Assembly (NCBI GenBank): GCA_965248255.1
Contig: CBDFIW010000004.1
Coordinates: 372,001-436,000, forward strand
From: JAKZVK01 sp965248255
Lineage (GTDB): Bacteria; Acidobacteriota; Terriglobia; Bryobacterales; UBA6623
Length of the DNA: 64,000 nucleotides
Direction of reading: 5' to 3'
Position 1 is the stretch's first letter. Each line of letters begins with the position of its first letter. Positions 27,441 through 40,828 of the stretch are shown here, one piece after another. The notes beneath the pieces were generated by a model. The model worked only from the letters and a program-made list of their open reading frames with translations, searched no databases and had not been told where the DNA came from. A program made the position numbers and the translations under genes.

Positions 27441-29174
27441 GTGACTGGCGACCAACCCTTCCCGTTCGTTTTTTGGGACTATCTCGTCTTCGCAGGCTAC
27501 TTCGTCGCTCTCTCCGCGGTCGGCTTGTGGGCCGGCCGCGAAAAGAAACGTAGCCCGGAAAGTTACTTCCTCGCCGGCCGCACCCTGCCTTGGTACGTCG
27601 TCGGAAGTTCGTTCATCGCTTCCAACATCAGCTCCGAGCATTTTATCGGGATGATCGGGGCGGCCTATGTCTATGGCATCGCGGTGGCGATGGCCGAGTG
27701 GGGCAATATCTCGGTCTTCTCGCTGCTGATCTGGATCTTTATTCCCTTCCTGCTCGCCTCACGAGTCTTCACCATCCCGGAATTTCTGGAGAAGCGGTTC
27801 AATCGAACCGTGCGACAGTTTTTCGCCCTGGTCACGATCGTGAGCAACGTTGTCGCGTTTCTGGCAGCGGTGCTTTATGGCGGCGCTCTCATGCTGGAGA
27901 AGCTCTTTGGTTGGGACCTCTGGTTTGCCATCATCTCCCTCGGTGTTGTGGCCGGCACGTGGGCGATTTACGGCGGGCTCCGCTCCGTCGCCTGGACCGA
28001 TTTCATCACCTTGCTTGTGATGATCGTCGGCGGACTGATGGTCACTTTCTACGGTCTCGATTACCTTTCCGGAGACTCCCATTCGCTCACCGAAGGCTGG
28101 CGCATCATGATCGACAGGAACCAGGCGCACAGCGGGGTCTGGCAAGAGGCCGTGGAGAAGAACGCCTACCAGATCGCTCGCGTCGACGAATACAATCGCT
28201 TGTCGGTCATCCAACCCCCCACGCATGAAGTCATGCCCTGGCCCGGGCTGGCTCTGGGTTGGATTTCGGTGGGGATCTGGTACAGCGTGATCAATCAGTT
28301 CATGATCCAGCGCGTTCTGGGTGCGAAGAACATGTATCACGCGCGGATGGGGATCGTCCTCGCCGGCTATCTCAAGATCTTGATGCCGGCGCTTGTTGTG
28401 GTGCCTGGACTGATTCTGTTCGCTCTCCAGCCGGAGGTGATGCTGCTTCCCTGGGAAGAGATCCGCCCCGCCGCCGACCGAGGCTACGTCACGATGGTAC
28501 AGGCGATGATCCCCGTGGGCTTGCGCGGGTTGTTCCTGGCAGCTTTGTTTGGGGCCATTCAGTCCACAGTCAACTCCGTCATCAACTCGACCGCTACCGT
28601 CTTTACGTGGGACCTTTACCGCCGGTCGTTCCGGCCGAACGAGTCCGACAACCACTACGTGCGTGTGGGGGTCGCATCGTCGATCATCATCATGGCGATT
28701 TCCATCATCTTGGGACGCTACATCGAAGAGTTCGGGGGCAGCTTGTTCGTCTACATCCAAACGCTGTATGCGTTCTTTGCACCTCCCTTCGCGGCTGTCT
28801 TCTTGCTGGGCCTTCTGTCGAAACGGATTAACGCTAAGGGCGCCACCGCGGCCGTTTTTTCGGGATTCGCGTTTGGCATGGCAATGAAGCTCTATGTCCA
28901 ACTCGTTCCGGACCACTTCCTTTGGGTTGAACCGTATGCCATGCAGGCCTTGATCAACTGGTGTTTTTGCGTGCTCATCTGTGTGGTGATCAGCGGTCTG
29001 ACAGCGCCCCCCGCTCCCGAGAACGTGACCGATCAGTTGACCTTTAGCTGGTCCAAGTTGAACATCGGCACGGAACTGGGGCATCGCTGGTACAACAGCG
29101 TCGTCGTATGGTGGGCTTTGTTCGTGGGTATCGTTGTGTGCCTCATGGTTTGGTTTTCCGGACTATTTCAGTGA
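27441..29174 (+). CDS. Sodium:solute symporter, SGLT-like
   Basis: A 577-residue SSS-family symporter with about 14 hydrophobic segments, longer than the one at 18.3-19.8 kb. It begins at GTG 27441. RSPESYFLAGRTLPWYVVG and SNISSEHFIGMIGAAYVYG are family signatures of sugar-type (SGLT) transporters, and FGAIQSTVNSVINSTATVFT lies in the Na+-site helix. It is followed closely by the exported beta-propeller gene, so the pair may import the product released by that protein. The substrate is probably a sugar or sugar acid. Confidence 0.9.
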   Translation: MTGDQPFPFVFWDYLVFAGYFVALSAVGLWAGREKKRSPESYFLAGRTLPWYVVGSSFIASNISSEHFIGMIGAAYVYGIAVAMAEWGNISVFSLLIWIFIPFLLASRVFTIPEFLEKRFNRTVRQFFALVTIVSNVVAFLAAVLYGGALMLEKLFGWDLWFAIISLGVVAGTWAIYGGLRSVAWTDFITLLVMIVGGLMVTFYGLDYLSGDSHSLTEGWRIMIDRNQAHSGVWQEAVEKNAYQIARVDEYNRLSVIQPPTHEVMPWPGLALGWISVGIWYSVINQFMIQRVLGAKNMYHARMGIVLAGYLKILMPALVVVPGLILFALQPEVMLLPWEEIRPAADRGYVTMVQAMIPVGLRGLFLAALFGAIQSTVNSVINSTATVFTWDLYRRSFRPNESDNHYVRVGVASSIIIMAISIILGRYIEEFGGSLFVYIQTLYAFFAPPFAAVFLLGLLSKRINAKGATAAVFSGFAFGMAMKLYVQLVPDHFLWVEPYAMQALINWCFCVLICVVISGLTAPPAPENVTDQLTFSWSKLNIGTELGHRWYNSVVVWWALFVGIVVCLMVWFSGLFQ

Positions 29175-29212
29175 ACCTTGGAATCGATTACAAGAGAAAC
29201 GGAGCGTGTCAC

Positions 29213-30268
29213 GTGTCATTTGCTCGCAGAACTTTCTTGAAGGCGGCGGCCGCAGGGGTGGTCTCTAACAACATCGCCCGCGGTGCTCCGCCACAGCCAT
29301 GGGTAAAGAAGGGCACTATCCTCGAGCCTGGATTCGCAAACACCTTGTCGAACCGACTGCTTTCGGCGCCTTCGGTCATACGACTCGACGACGGCCGCCT
29401 GCAGCTGTATTTCTGGGCGCGCCACAGGAGCGGAGAGGAGCAGTCCAACTACATCTACGCTGCGGAAGCGTCCTCCAGCGCCCCCCACGATTGGACGCTG
29501 GTAGGACGGGAGCCGATGCTCAGGAGGTCTCCGACAGGGAACATCAGTGACAAGGGCCCCAGTTTCCCGTGGGTTCTTCCGCGCAAGCAGGGTGGCTGGC
29601 TGATGTACTACGCAGTCTGGGGATCGTGGGCGCCGCCCGGGATGCTTTCCAACAGGACTTCGCTCGCCATCAGCCATGACCAAGGTCTCACCTGGGATAT
29701 GTTGCGGGAGCCGCTGCTACCCCTCGGCGAGCCGGGCTCGTTCGACGGGGGACTCACGGGCTCGGTGTGCGTACTCAGAACCGGGTCGGAGTCGTATCAG
29801 ATGTGGTACACGGCGGGTGAGCGTCGCCAGCACTTTGACGACGGCACCACTGACCTGATCGCGCACATCGGGCATGCCCGTTCCACGAACGGCATCGAAT
29901 GGGTCAAAACCACGGCGCTCAATCCGGTTCTGCGTGCCCGACAGGAGGAAGTGGAGCCGTACGAAAACATCGTCTCCAAGCCGTCCGTGCTGCTGCTGGA
30001 CGGCGGCTATCACATGTGGTTCAGTCTGAGGGCTCACGATGGCCGCGGCTATCGGATCAGCTATGCTCGGTCGAAAGACGGCCTGCGCTGGAATCGGCCC
30101 TTCGCCGGGCAGGTCATCCCGCCAACACCGGGTGGCTTCGACTCGGAGAATCAATCTTATCCCAACGTGATCGAGGTAGGGGATGAGCTTTGGATGTTTT
30201 ATGTAGGCAACCGGTTCGGTTCTACCGGCATCGGGCTGGCCACGATGAAGAAGGCAGCCTTGGAATAA
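29213..30268 (+). CDS. Tat-exported beta-propeller protein, GH43/GH32-like
   Basis: A protein of about 351 residues. I chose the GTG at 29213 because it starts VSFARRTFLKAAAAGVV, a twin-arginine-like signal with RR-x-F-L-K; upstream codons belong to the overlapping transporter frame. The rest has repeated bladed-propeller strands (RLQLYFWARHRSG, WLMYYAVWGSW, YQMWYTAGERR, YHMWFSLRAHDG, LWMFYVGNRFG), like family 43 glycosidases and related sugar-binding proteins. I see no definite catalytic Asp/Glu triplet, so it may be a hydrolase or only a binding protein. It overlaps the symporter region and precedes an IclR gene. Confidence 0.72.
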   Translation: MSFARRTFLKAAAAGVVSNNIARGAPPQPWVKKGTILEPGFANTLSNRLLSAPSVIRLDDGRLQLYFWARHRSGEEQSNYIYAAEASSSAPHDWTLVGREPMLRRSPTGNISDKGPSFPWVLPRKQGGWLMYYAVWGSWAPPGMLSNRTSLAISHDQGLTWDMLREPLLPLGEPGSFDGGLTGSVCVLRTGSESYQMWYTAGERRQHFDDGTTDLIAHIGHARSTNGIEWVKTTALNPVLRARQEEVEPYENIVSKPSVLLLDGGYHMWFSLRAHDGRGYRISYARSKDGLRWNRPFAGQVIPPTPGGFDSENQSYPNVIEVGDELWMFYVGNRFGSTGIGLATMKKAALE

Positions 30269-30356
30269 GCAGTGGCTCGACCCATCTCGCCCGCGGAAGA
30301 AAACGCCAGCCGCAGAGGCGCGACCTGAGCGGAATCTCGAAACGGCGGAAGCCACA

Positions 30357-31117
30357 ATGGACAACGTACGCAAGTACAGAGTGCCGTCGGTGGAGAAGGC
30401 ATTTGCCATCTTAGAACTCTTCGCCGCCGACAACCGTGGCTACACCTTGAGTGAAGTCAGTCGCCTGCTCCATCTGCCCGTAAGCACCGCAAACTCCTTG
30501 CTCAATACCTTGCAGTACTGCGGCTATGTATCTCGTCGTGAGACAAGCCGTTATCGACTCACGATGAAGCTTCTGGCTGAAGGCTCAAAGGTCGTCGATC
30601 AGTTGGAACTGCACAGAGTAGCCGAGCGCCATATGGAAGATCTGACCTCCCAGACCGGTCTGACCTCATCCTCGCCGTGCGCGATGGTGAGCACTTGGTT
30701 TATTTGGACAAGGTCGACGGGGCCAGTGAAGTTCGTCTGGCTTCGTACGTTGGCAGGCGAATGATTCTCCACCGGACGGCAACTGGCAAGGTCCTGCTGT
30801 CTGGTCTTTCCGAGGAGGAGGTGGGGGAGATCGTGCGCTCCGTGGGATTGCAGGCATTGACGCCGAAAACGATTACGTCGCTGTCGGTCCTCAACAAAGA
30901 GCTTGCCAAGATTCGAAAGCGAGGGTACGCCATTGACAATCAGGGGTACGATCTTGGAATCAAGGGCGTTGCCGCTCCGATCTTCGACCGGGGTGGAAAA
31001 GTCGTCGCGGCGATCGGCATCGGGGCGTCCGTATTCGAACTCTCCGGGAAAATGCGCCGGGTCACCGAGCTGGTGAAGTCCGCCGCTCAAGCGGTCTCCA
31101 AGCGCCTCGGCCGCTAA
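30357..31117 (+). pseudogene. IclR-family transcriptional regulator, frameshifted
   Basis: The N-terminal winged-helix half reads YRVPSVEKAFAILELFAADN and YTLSEVSRLLHLPVSTANSL. The C-terminal effector half is in the next frame: RDGEHLVYLDKVDG, then RTATGKVLLSGLSEEE and YDLGIKGVAAPIFDRGG. The two halves join at about 30664, where one base is missing in a C run (CTGACCTC where CTGACCCTC is expected). With one added C the protein is a full-length IclR of about 250 residues. It probably controlled the adjacent symporter and glycosidase-like genes. The indel may be real or an error. Confidence 0.85.
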
Positions 31118-31676
31118 CGTGGAGCCCCGACACTGGCTACCTGGAAACTGCCGACCTCAGAACATCCTGCTCGCCGGCTAGTTCCCAGCGCAACGGCTGG
31201 AGGTGTCGCTGCCCGCGACGATCAACCTGCGCACCGTGGCACCCCTTTGTGGAAGCGGAGCGAAGGCCAGTGTTTTCAGTATTCTGAAAACGGATTCTCC
31301 TATCCAAAAACAGCTGTTGAAGCCCAATGATAATGTCCCCTTGAGCGCCCAATAGAAATGTCCCCTAATCTGGACCTCTGCGAGGAGGTGAAAGATTGGG
31401 AAGGACATGGATGAGTGGAGTGGACCCCTGTGGCGAGGCCAAGAAAGTAGGGACGGGTCGCGGTTGACTGAAAAAGGATAGCAAATCCAGCCCAATGGGG
31501 GCATGATCAACTCATCCGGGGAGGCGGAGGCGGGCTCTGCTGGAGAGCAACCCACCAAGGAATACCCGGCCGCAGACTCATCGCAACGATGAGGGCGGGG
31601 TGCTCGCCTACTGAGGCCGCATCCCGCCTTGTGCTGCGCCATCGGATCGATAGATCTGCTCATGCCTTAAGAAAAC
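31118..31676. other. Intergenic, about 560 bp, with possible IS-end remnants
   Basis: No gene is supported. The motif AATGTCCCCT is present twice (about 31330-31365) with 20-odd bases between; such direct repeats recur at the ends of some IS21-like elements. The left side of the IS3 remnant starts at 31677. The rest shows no recognisable domain. Confidence 0.35.
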
Positions 31677-32507
31677 TCAGGCGGCGCTAGCCGCCTCTTC
31701 CCACAGCCGCTCATACTCTTGCGGCGGCCGATAGCCCAGCGCCGAATGCAATCGCGTACGATTGTATTCCCGCTCAATATAAGCGCCGATCTCGGCCTGC
31801 GCCTGGGCCAAACTTTCATACTCGCTGCAGTCGACTTCCTCGCTTTTCAAAGTCTTGAAAAAGCTTTCCACGTACGCGTTGTCCTGCGGGCAGCCCTTGC
31901 GGCTCATCGATATCCTCGCGCCCGCTTGCCGCAGGGTGGCTACATAAGCTTCCGCGGCGTACTGCGAACCTTGATCGGAATGATGAATCCAGCCCGGCGC
32001 CGGACGCCGGCTGCTCAACGCTTGTTGCAGCGCCGCCAGCGGCAATTCGGTTTTCAGGTTCGGACCCACGGCCCAGCCCACCACGCGCCGCGAATACACG
32101 TCCAACACCACCGCCACATAGACGAAGTGGTTTCCCAATCGTACGTAGCTGAGATCGGAGCCCCACAGTTTGTTGGGACCCGTGGGTTGGAAATCGCGCG
32201 TCAGGTTTTCATAACGCCGCAGCGAGTGCTTCGAATCGGTCGTTCGCGGAACGGTGCGGCGACGTCGCCGCAAGAGCTTCTCTTCGCGCATCACCCGTTG
32301 CACGCGCTTGCGATTGACCAGCAGCTTTTGACGGCGCAGCTGTTGGGTCGTCCACCGGGTGCCGTAGGCCGGATGGTCCAAGGCGGCGTGGACAATGGCC
32401 TGCCGCAGTTCCCCGACCTGCTCGCTGTCGGGTTTGGCCTGGCGGTAGAGGCTGGCTCGCGCCAGTCCGCTCAAGCGGCACAAATCGCGCGTGCTCAGCG
32501 TGCTCAT
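31677..32507 (-). CDS. IS3-family transposase OrfB
   Basis: A 276-residue protein with an N-terminal HTH_21-type region (QLRRQKLLVNRKRVQRVMRE) and an rve-type DDE core: GSDLSYVRLGN (Asp), WIHHSDQGSQYAAEAY (Asp) and DNAYVESFFKTLKSEE (Glu). The frame is intact from ATG at 32507. OrfA, needed for a normal OrfAB fusion, is missing, so independent transposition is doubtful. Confidence 0.88.
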   Translation of the reverse strand: MSTLSTRDLCRLSGLARASLYRQAKPDSEQVGELRQAIVHAALDHPAYGTRWTTQQLRRQKLLVNRKRVQRVMREEKLLRRRRRTVPRTTDSKHSLRRYENLTRDFQPTGPNKLWGSDLSYVRLGNHFVYVAVVLDVYSRRVVGWAVGPNLKTELPLAALQQALSSRRPAPGWIHHSDQGSQYAAEAYVATLRQAGARISMSRKGCPQDNAYVESFFKTLKSEEVDCSEYESLAQAQAEIGAYIEREYNRTRLHSALGYRPPQEYERLWEEAASAA

Positions 32508-32611
32508 GTTGCCTTGCCGCCTTGCGGCCCGTACTTCCTCAGCGACGCGCCGGTTCCACTGACGATGCTCGGCCGGCGCAGATCCTCGACACGCCGCAAG
32601 GCTGCGGACAA
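31677..32611 (-). mobile_element. Partial IS3-family element
   Basis: An intact OrfB frame is present, but no OrfA frame precedes it. The upstream in-frame sequence (QWNRRVAEEVRAARRQG) continues to about 32611 and then gives way to the sulfatase frame. Clear terminal inverted repeats are not seen on both sides. The element is probably truncated at its 5' end, and the boundaries are approximate. Confidence 0.6.
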
Positions 32612-33517
32612 AAAATCAATCTCGGTACGCTCCAAAGCCTGAAAGCCGAGGGGTACAAAACGGCCCTCTACCTACCGTTCACCCTGTTGGCGGAGTGGGA
32701 GAACTGGGTGTTCAAGTCGTTGGGGTTTCAGAGGGTCATGATTGCCGAGGAAGTCACCGATCAGAGATGGGTTGGCCTCCGGGGGCTAGATGGAGTTGCA
32801 CTCGAGACTTTGAAAGAAGATGTCGCCCGGTGGGTCAAACAAGGCGAACGATTCATCGCCGCATTCCTTCCTCAGATTGGGCACGCACCGTGGCCGGATT
32901 TACTCGATAACAACATCAAAGACGATCTTGCTGCCCGGGGGCGCTACGTGGTCAGTCTGCAAGACAAATGGCTCGGCGAGACCGTCGATCTGCTGGAGCA
33001 GCTCGGTCAACTCGACCGAACTCTGATCATCGTTACTTCTGACCACGGAATCAGGACGGCGTTCGAAGATCCCAGCTTTACGCGTGGCCGGTTGGATGAA
33101 TACTCCTTTCACGTTCCTTTTCTGCTGTACGCGCCGGAAGTGTTGTCCACCACCCAACAGATTGATTGGGTGAGCTCTCATCTCGACGTGATCCCCTCTG
33201 TTCTGGATCTGCTCGGTATCGATGCCGGCCGTGACTTCGAGCAGGGCAGCCCCTTGTGGAACCCTGAGCTTAGAGAGCGAAGAACCTATTTCTGGGCGGA
33301 GTCGATGGCCGCCTCCGACGGCTACTACGCGATGGGACGCTACTCTATGTGGAATCGCATTCTGGACAGTGTCTATGTTAATGAAACGCTCTATTTTGAA
33401 GCGCCGCACCAAGTGTCGCGGGGTTCCTCAGTCCATCAGGAGGTCGTGACGAACGTCAGCCAGATGGCTGAACTCCAGCGGCTTTGGCTGGCGAAAGCCC
33501 TCCGTAAGAACCCGTAG
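32612..33517 (+). pseudogene. Sulfatase/alkaline-phosphatase-superfamily protein, N-terminally truncated
   Basis: The frame begins abruptly at about LQSLKAEGYKTALYLPF, next to the IS3 remnant, and runs to a stop at 33517. It contains IVTSDHGIRTAFEDPS, FHVPFLLYAPEVLS and SSHLDVIPSVLDLLGID, which belong to the C-terminal half of arylsulfatase-type proteins. The N-terminal half with the C/S-x-P-S-R modification site is missing and no remnant is found beyond the IS. It cannot be active as written. Whether the IS caused the truncation is inferred from position only. Confidence 0.8.
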
Positions 33518-33749
33518 TCGCTTAGGCGTGGTTCCTGTCTATTCCACTTGGTTATTTTGAACGAGGAACGCTGACTGCAAGATGAGTTCAGGGTCGTTTG
33601 AGCTGGAGCAAGATCGGCTAGCGCCAGCACGGGTGCGATACTCCACCTTCGCGCAGTCGCCACGCCTACAGATCCGGCAGAGCTCGCGTCTGAGTCGACC
33701 GATGCTACGCACGGACCCCGAGCCTGTCAGTCCACCCGGGCCGACCGAG

Positions 33750-34065
33750 GAGTACGAGACCAATGCGGAGGTCGACCCGTGTGTCGGCGGCAAGCATCGC
33801 ATTGAAATGAAACGCTCAGGCAACGCGCACACGGCGATCGGCGAGTACCGCGAAGTGGAGCCCGCCGTCGAAGCTCGTCTACACCTGGTCGTGGGAGGAC
33901 GGCACGCTCGAAGATACGCCAGTCACCGTGGAGTTCAGTGACTTGGGCGCGGCAACGGAAGTCACGCTGACGCACGACCTGTTCCCGACCGACGAGTGGC
34001 GCGACAAGCACTCCCAAGGCTGGACAGGGTGCCTGGGCCGGCTCGAGGCACGGTTGGCCGGCTGA
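33750..34065 (+). pseudogene. AHSA1/SRPBCC-domain protein, frameshifted fragment
   Basis: A reading of about 100 residues shows VDPCVGGKHRIEMKRSG and IGEYREVEP, then a one-base insertion near 33861-33863 (CCC instead of CC), then SKLVYTWSWEDG, TPVTVEFSDLG and GWTGCLGRLEARLAG to the stop at 34065. This is the C-terminal two thirds of an AHSA1-type START-like domain. The N-terminus is poor or lost. It is convergent with the DUF899 gene, a frequent neighbour of AHSA1 and ArsR genes. Confidence 0.7.
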
Positions 34066-34131
34066 GGCCGCCAGCCTCCTGGCGGAGATCGCGATTGACC
34101 CACGGGCGGCCCGAAGGCGTCGCGACCAGAG

Positions 34132-34899
34132 TTAGCTGTCAGCGGCGGCTTGCCGTGCAGGAAGGAGTTCAACATACGGGTCCGTGAATGACGCGTCGCC
34201 GTACTTGTCGTGGTGGCGGACCCATTCCATCCCGTAGGCGAGTGCTTCTTCGTCGCGGCCTTTGGGGACGATGTCTCGAAGGTGGTAGGCGCCTAGAAAC
34301 ATATCGAGACCGCGCGCGAACGAGGAGTAGGTGTGGAAGACGCCGCCCTGGTCGTCCTTGGTGAACACGCTGATACCCGGCCCCTCCGATGAGGGAAAGA
34401 AACCCGTCCGGTAGTTGTAGTACATTTCTTTGCGCGCCTGCTCCTCCGGTGTAAACGAGACGTGGTAATCCCTGTTGAACTCGCTTTCCCGTGACGAGAC
34501 CCATTTGAAGCTCCACCCCATCCGTTTCTTGAACGCCTCGAGCTTGTCGAGTGGGGTCCTCGAAACCGTCACCATCGTTACGTCGCGCTGGTTGAGATGA
34601 ATGATCGAACGGTCGTAATGGTCGGCCAGAAACGAACACGACTTGCAGCCTTCCGACCAATCCGGGTCGAACATGAAATGGTAGATGATGAGCTGGCTCC
34701 GGCCGGCAAATAGGTCGGATAGCGTCTCCTTGCCGCCCGGCCCATCGAACGTGTACTCCTTTTCGACCTTCTCCCAGGGCAGCTCTCGACGTTGCCGGCT
34801 CAGCTCGTCGCGCAGGCGGCTAAACTCTTTCTCCTTCACGAGCAGCTCCTTGCGAGCCGTGAGCCACTCTTCGGCCGGAACCACGGTGTGACCGCTCAT
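34132..34899 (-). CDS. DUF899-family thioredoxin-like protein
   Basis: A protein of about 255 residues of unknown biochemical activity. The ATG at 34899 is chosen because an AGGAG lies about 7 bases upstream and MSGHTVVPAEEWLTARKELL matches the family start. Motifs include FDGPGGKETLSDLFAGRSQL, YHFMFDPDWSEGCKSCSFLA with Cys-x-x-Cys, and SSFARGLDMFLGAYHLRD near the end. It is next to a broken AHSA1 gene. Confidence 0.88.
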   Translation of the reverse strand: MSGHTVVPAEEWLTARKELLVKEKEFSRLRDELSRQRRELPWEKVEKEYTFDGPGGKETLSDLFAGRSQLIIYHFMFDPDWSEGCKSCSFLADHYDRSIIHLNQRDVTMVTVSRTPLDKLEAFKKRMGWSFKWVSSRESEFNRDYHVSFTPEEQARKEMYYNYRTGFFPSSEGPGISVFTKDDQGGVFHTYSSFARGLDMFLGAYHLRDIVPKGRDEEALAYGMEWVRHHDKYGDASFTDPYVELLPARQAAADS

Positions 34900-35064
34900 C
34901 GCCGATCTCCTTTCAAGGGGGTCTCTGAACTGATGCCCCCAGCACACGTTGAGTGCACCTTATACTTCACGATATGGTTAAGTATTACGACCGGGCGGCC
35001 GCTTGTCAAGTGAATCGACGACTTCGCCTTCCGAAGTCTGCTGTCGATGCCCTACCATCCAGCG

Positions 35065-35975
35065 TCAGAGAACATTGATGCTGACGGTGTTGGCGGCCTT
35101 ACCATCGAGGGTGAAGTCGATATCCACGTCGCCGCGGCCTACCAAGGCCCGCGACAGTGCTCCCAGGTTGGCCTGATCAAGGCCCTCGAACACCGTGTGA
35201 GGCACGGGTCCGTTGACGGCTGTAGCCTCGCCTCCGACGGTAGCCGTCGCCGGGCCGGCCGCACCCCGCATGCCTGTTCCGAAGAGGGCGACGAACACCT
35301 GATCATCCGCTGCCCCGAGGTCAATGGGCACGGCCGCGCCGGTAAACGGGTCGAACGTGAGAGTTTGTTCTACGGAGCCGTCACCGCGGATGTGAATGAC
35401 CAGCGCCGCGGCCAAGCCTGTCCCTTGTGCGTTCGCGGTGTAGATGCCGGGCGCCACCGACTCGATCTGAACGGCACCGGTGAGCATGTTACCCGCCCCG
35501 GAGGTTACCTTGATGGTCGCCGGTCCGAGGGCGGTACCCGCGGGGATGAGGTAGTTCGCCTGGTTCTCGCGCAACGCGAAGAACTTCGCCAGCCGGGCCG
35601 TGCCTTGGCTGTCGGTGACCTCGATGGTCGTCCCTAGCAGCTCGGTGGGCAAGGGCAGTTCGGTGACATCCGCCGCGCCGGTGCCGACCCCGAGGCCGAA
35701 CCCGGAAGCGATCATCTCGGCCGCCAGTGCACCGTCCGCCTCGAAGGTGGCGGAGGAAACGGTGGCGACGGGGTTCCCGCCCGCCGTCACTTCGCGCCGC
35801 AGCAGATTGCCCGCGGTGTCATAGGTGTAGCTGATCGACGTGCCGTTGCCATAGCTGGCTGAGGTCAATCGGCCCGCCGCGTCGTAGCCGTACTCAACGG
35901 TCTGCTGGGCCGCAACGGAACCAGCGAAGAGAAGCAAGAGGCCGAGCTTCGAGAATCTTGTCATTGCTTTTCTCA

Positions 35976-35976
<1 letters not shown>
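35065..35976 (-). CDS. Secreted YD-repeat protein with TIGR03437 domain
   Basis: A 303-residue protein beginning with a signal peptide (MRKAMTRFSKLGLLLLFAGS, cleaved after VAAQ). Two YD repeats follow (VEYGYDAAGRLTSASYG, ISYTYDTAGNLLRREV). The rest is the TIGR03437 domain (SVAPGIYTANAQGTG, DQVFVALFGTGMRGAAG), which is strongly associated with Acidobacteria. The start overlaps the stop of the large RHS gene (TAATG), so both are in one translational unit. It may be a surface or secreted partner of that protein; its role is unknown. Confidence 0.85.
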
Positions 35977-40603
<4,627 letters not shown>

Positions 40604-40828
40604 TTGATTCCTCCTCGAGAGCCGGCAGCGGCTATAATATACGCTCCGCGAAAGGCGAAGTACGAGTCCTAACGGAGCCGATCTCGCACATCCTTCCGCT
40701 GTACGCTGCGACGGCCCCAAAACTGCTAGCAAACGCTCTTGCCGCATCGCCTGACACTCGGTCCGCGGGATTCCACCGGTATATATAAAGTCCGGTTCGA
40801 TTCTTCATTCTTTGCGGCCGACGGATGG

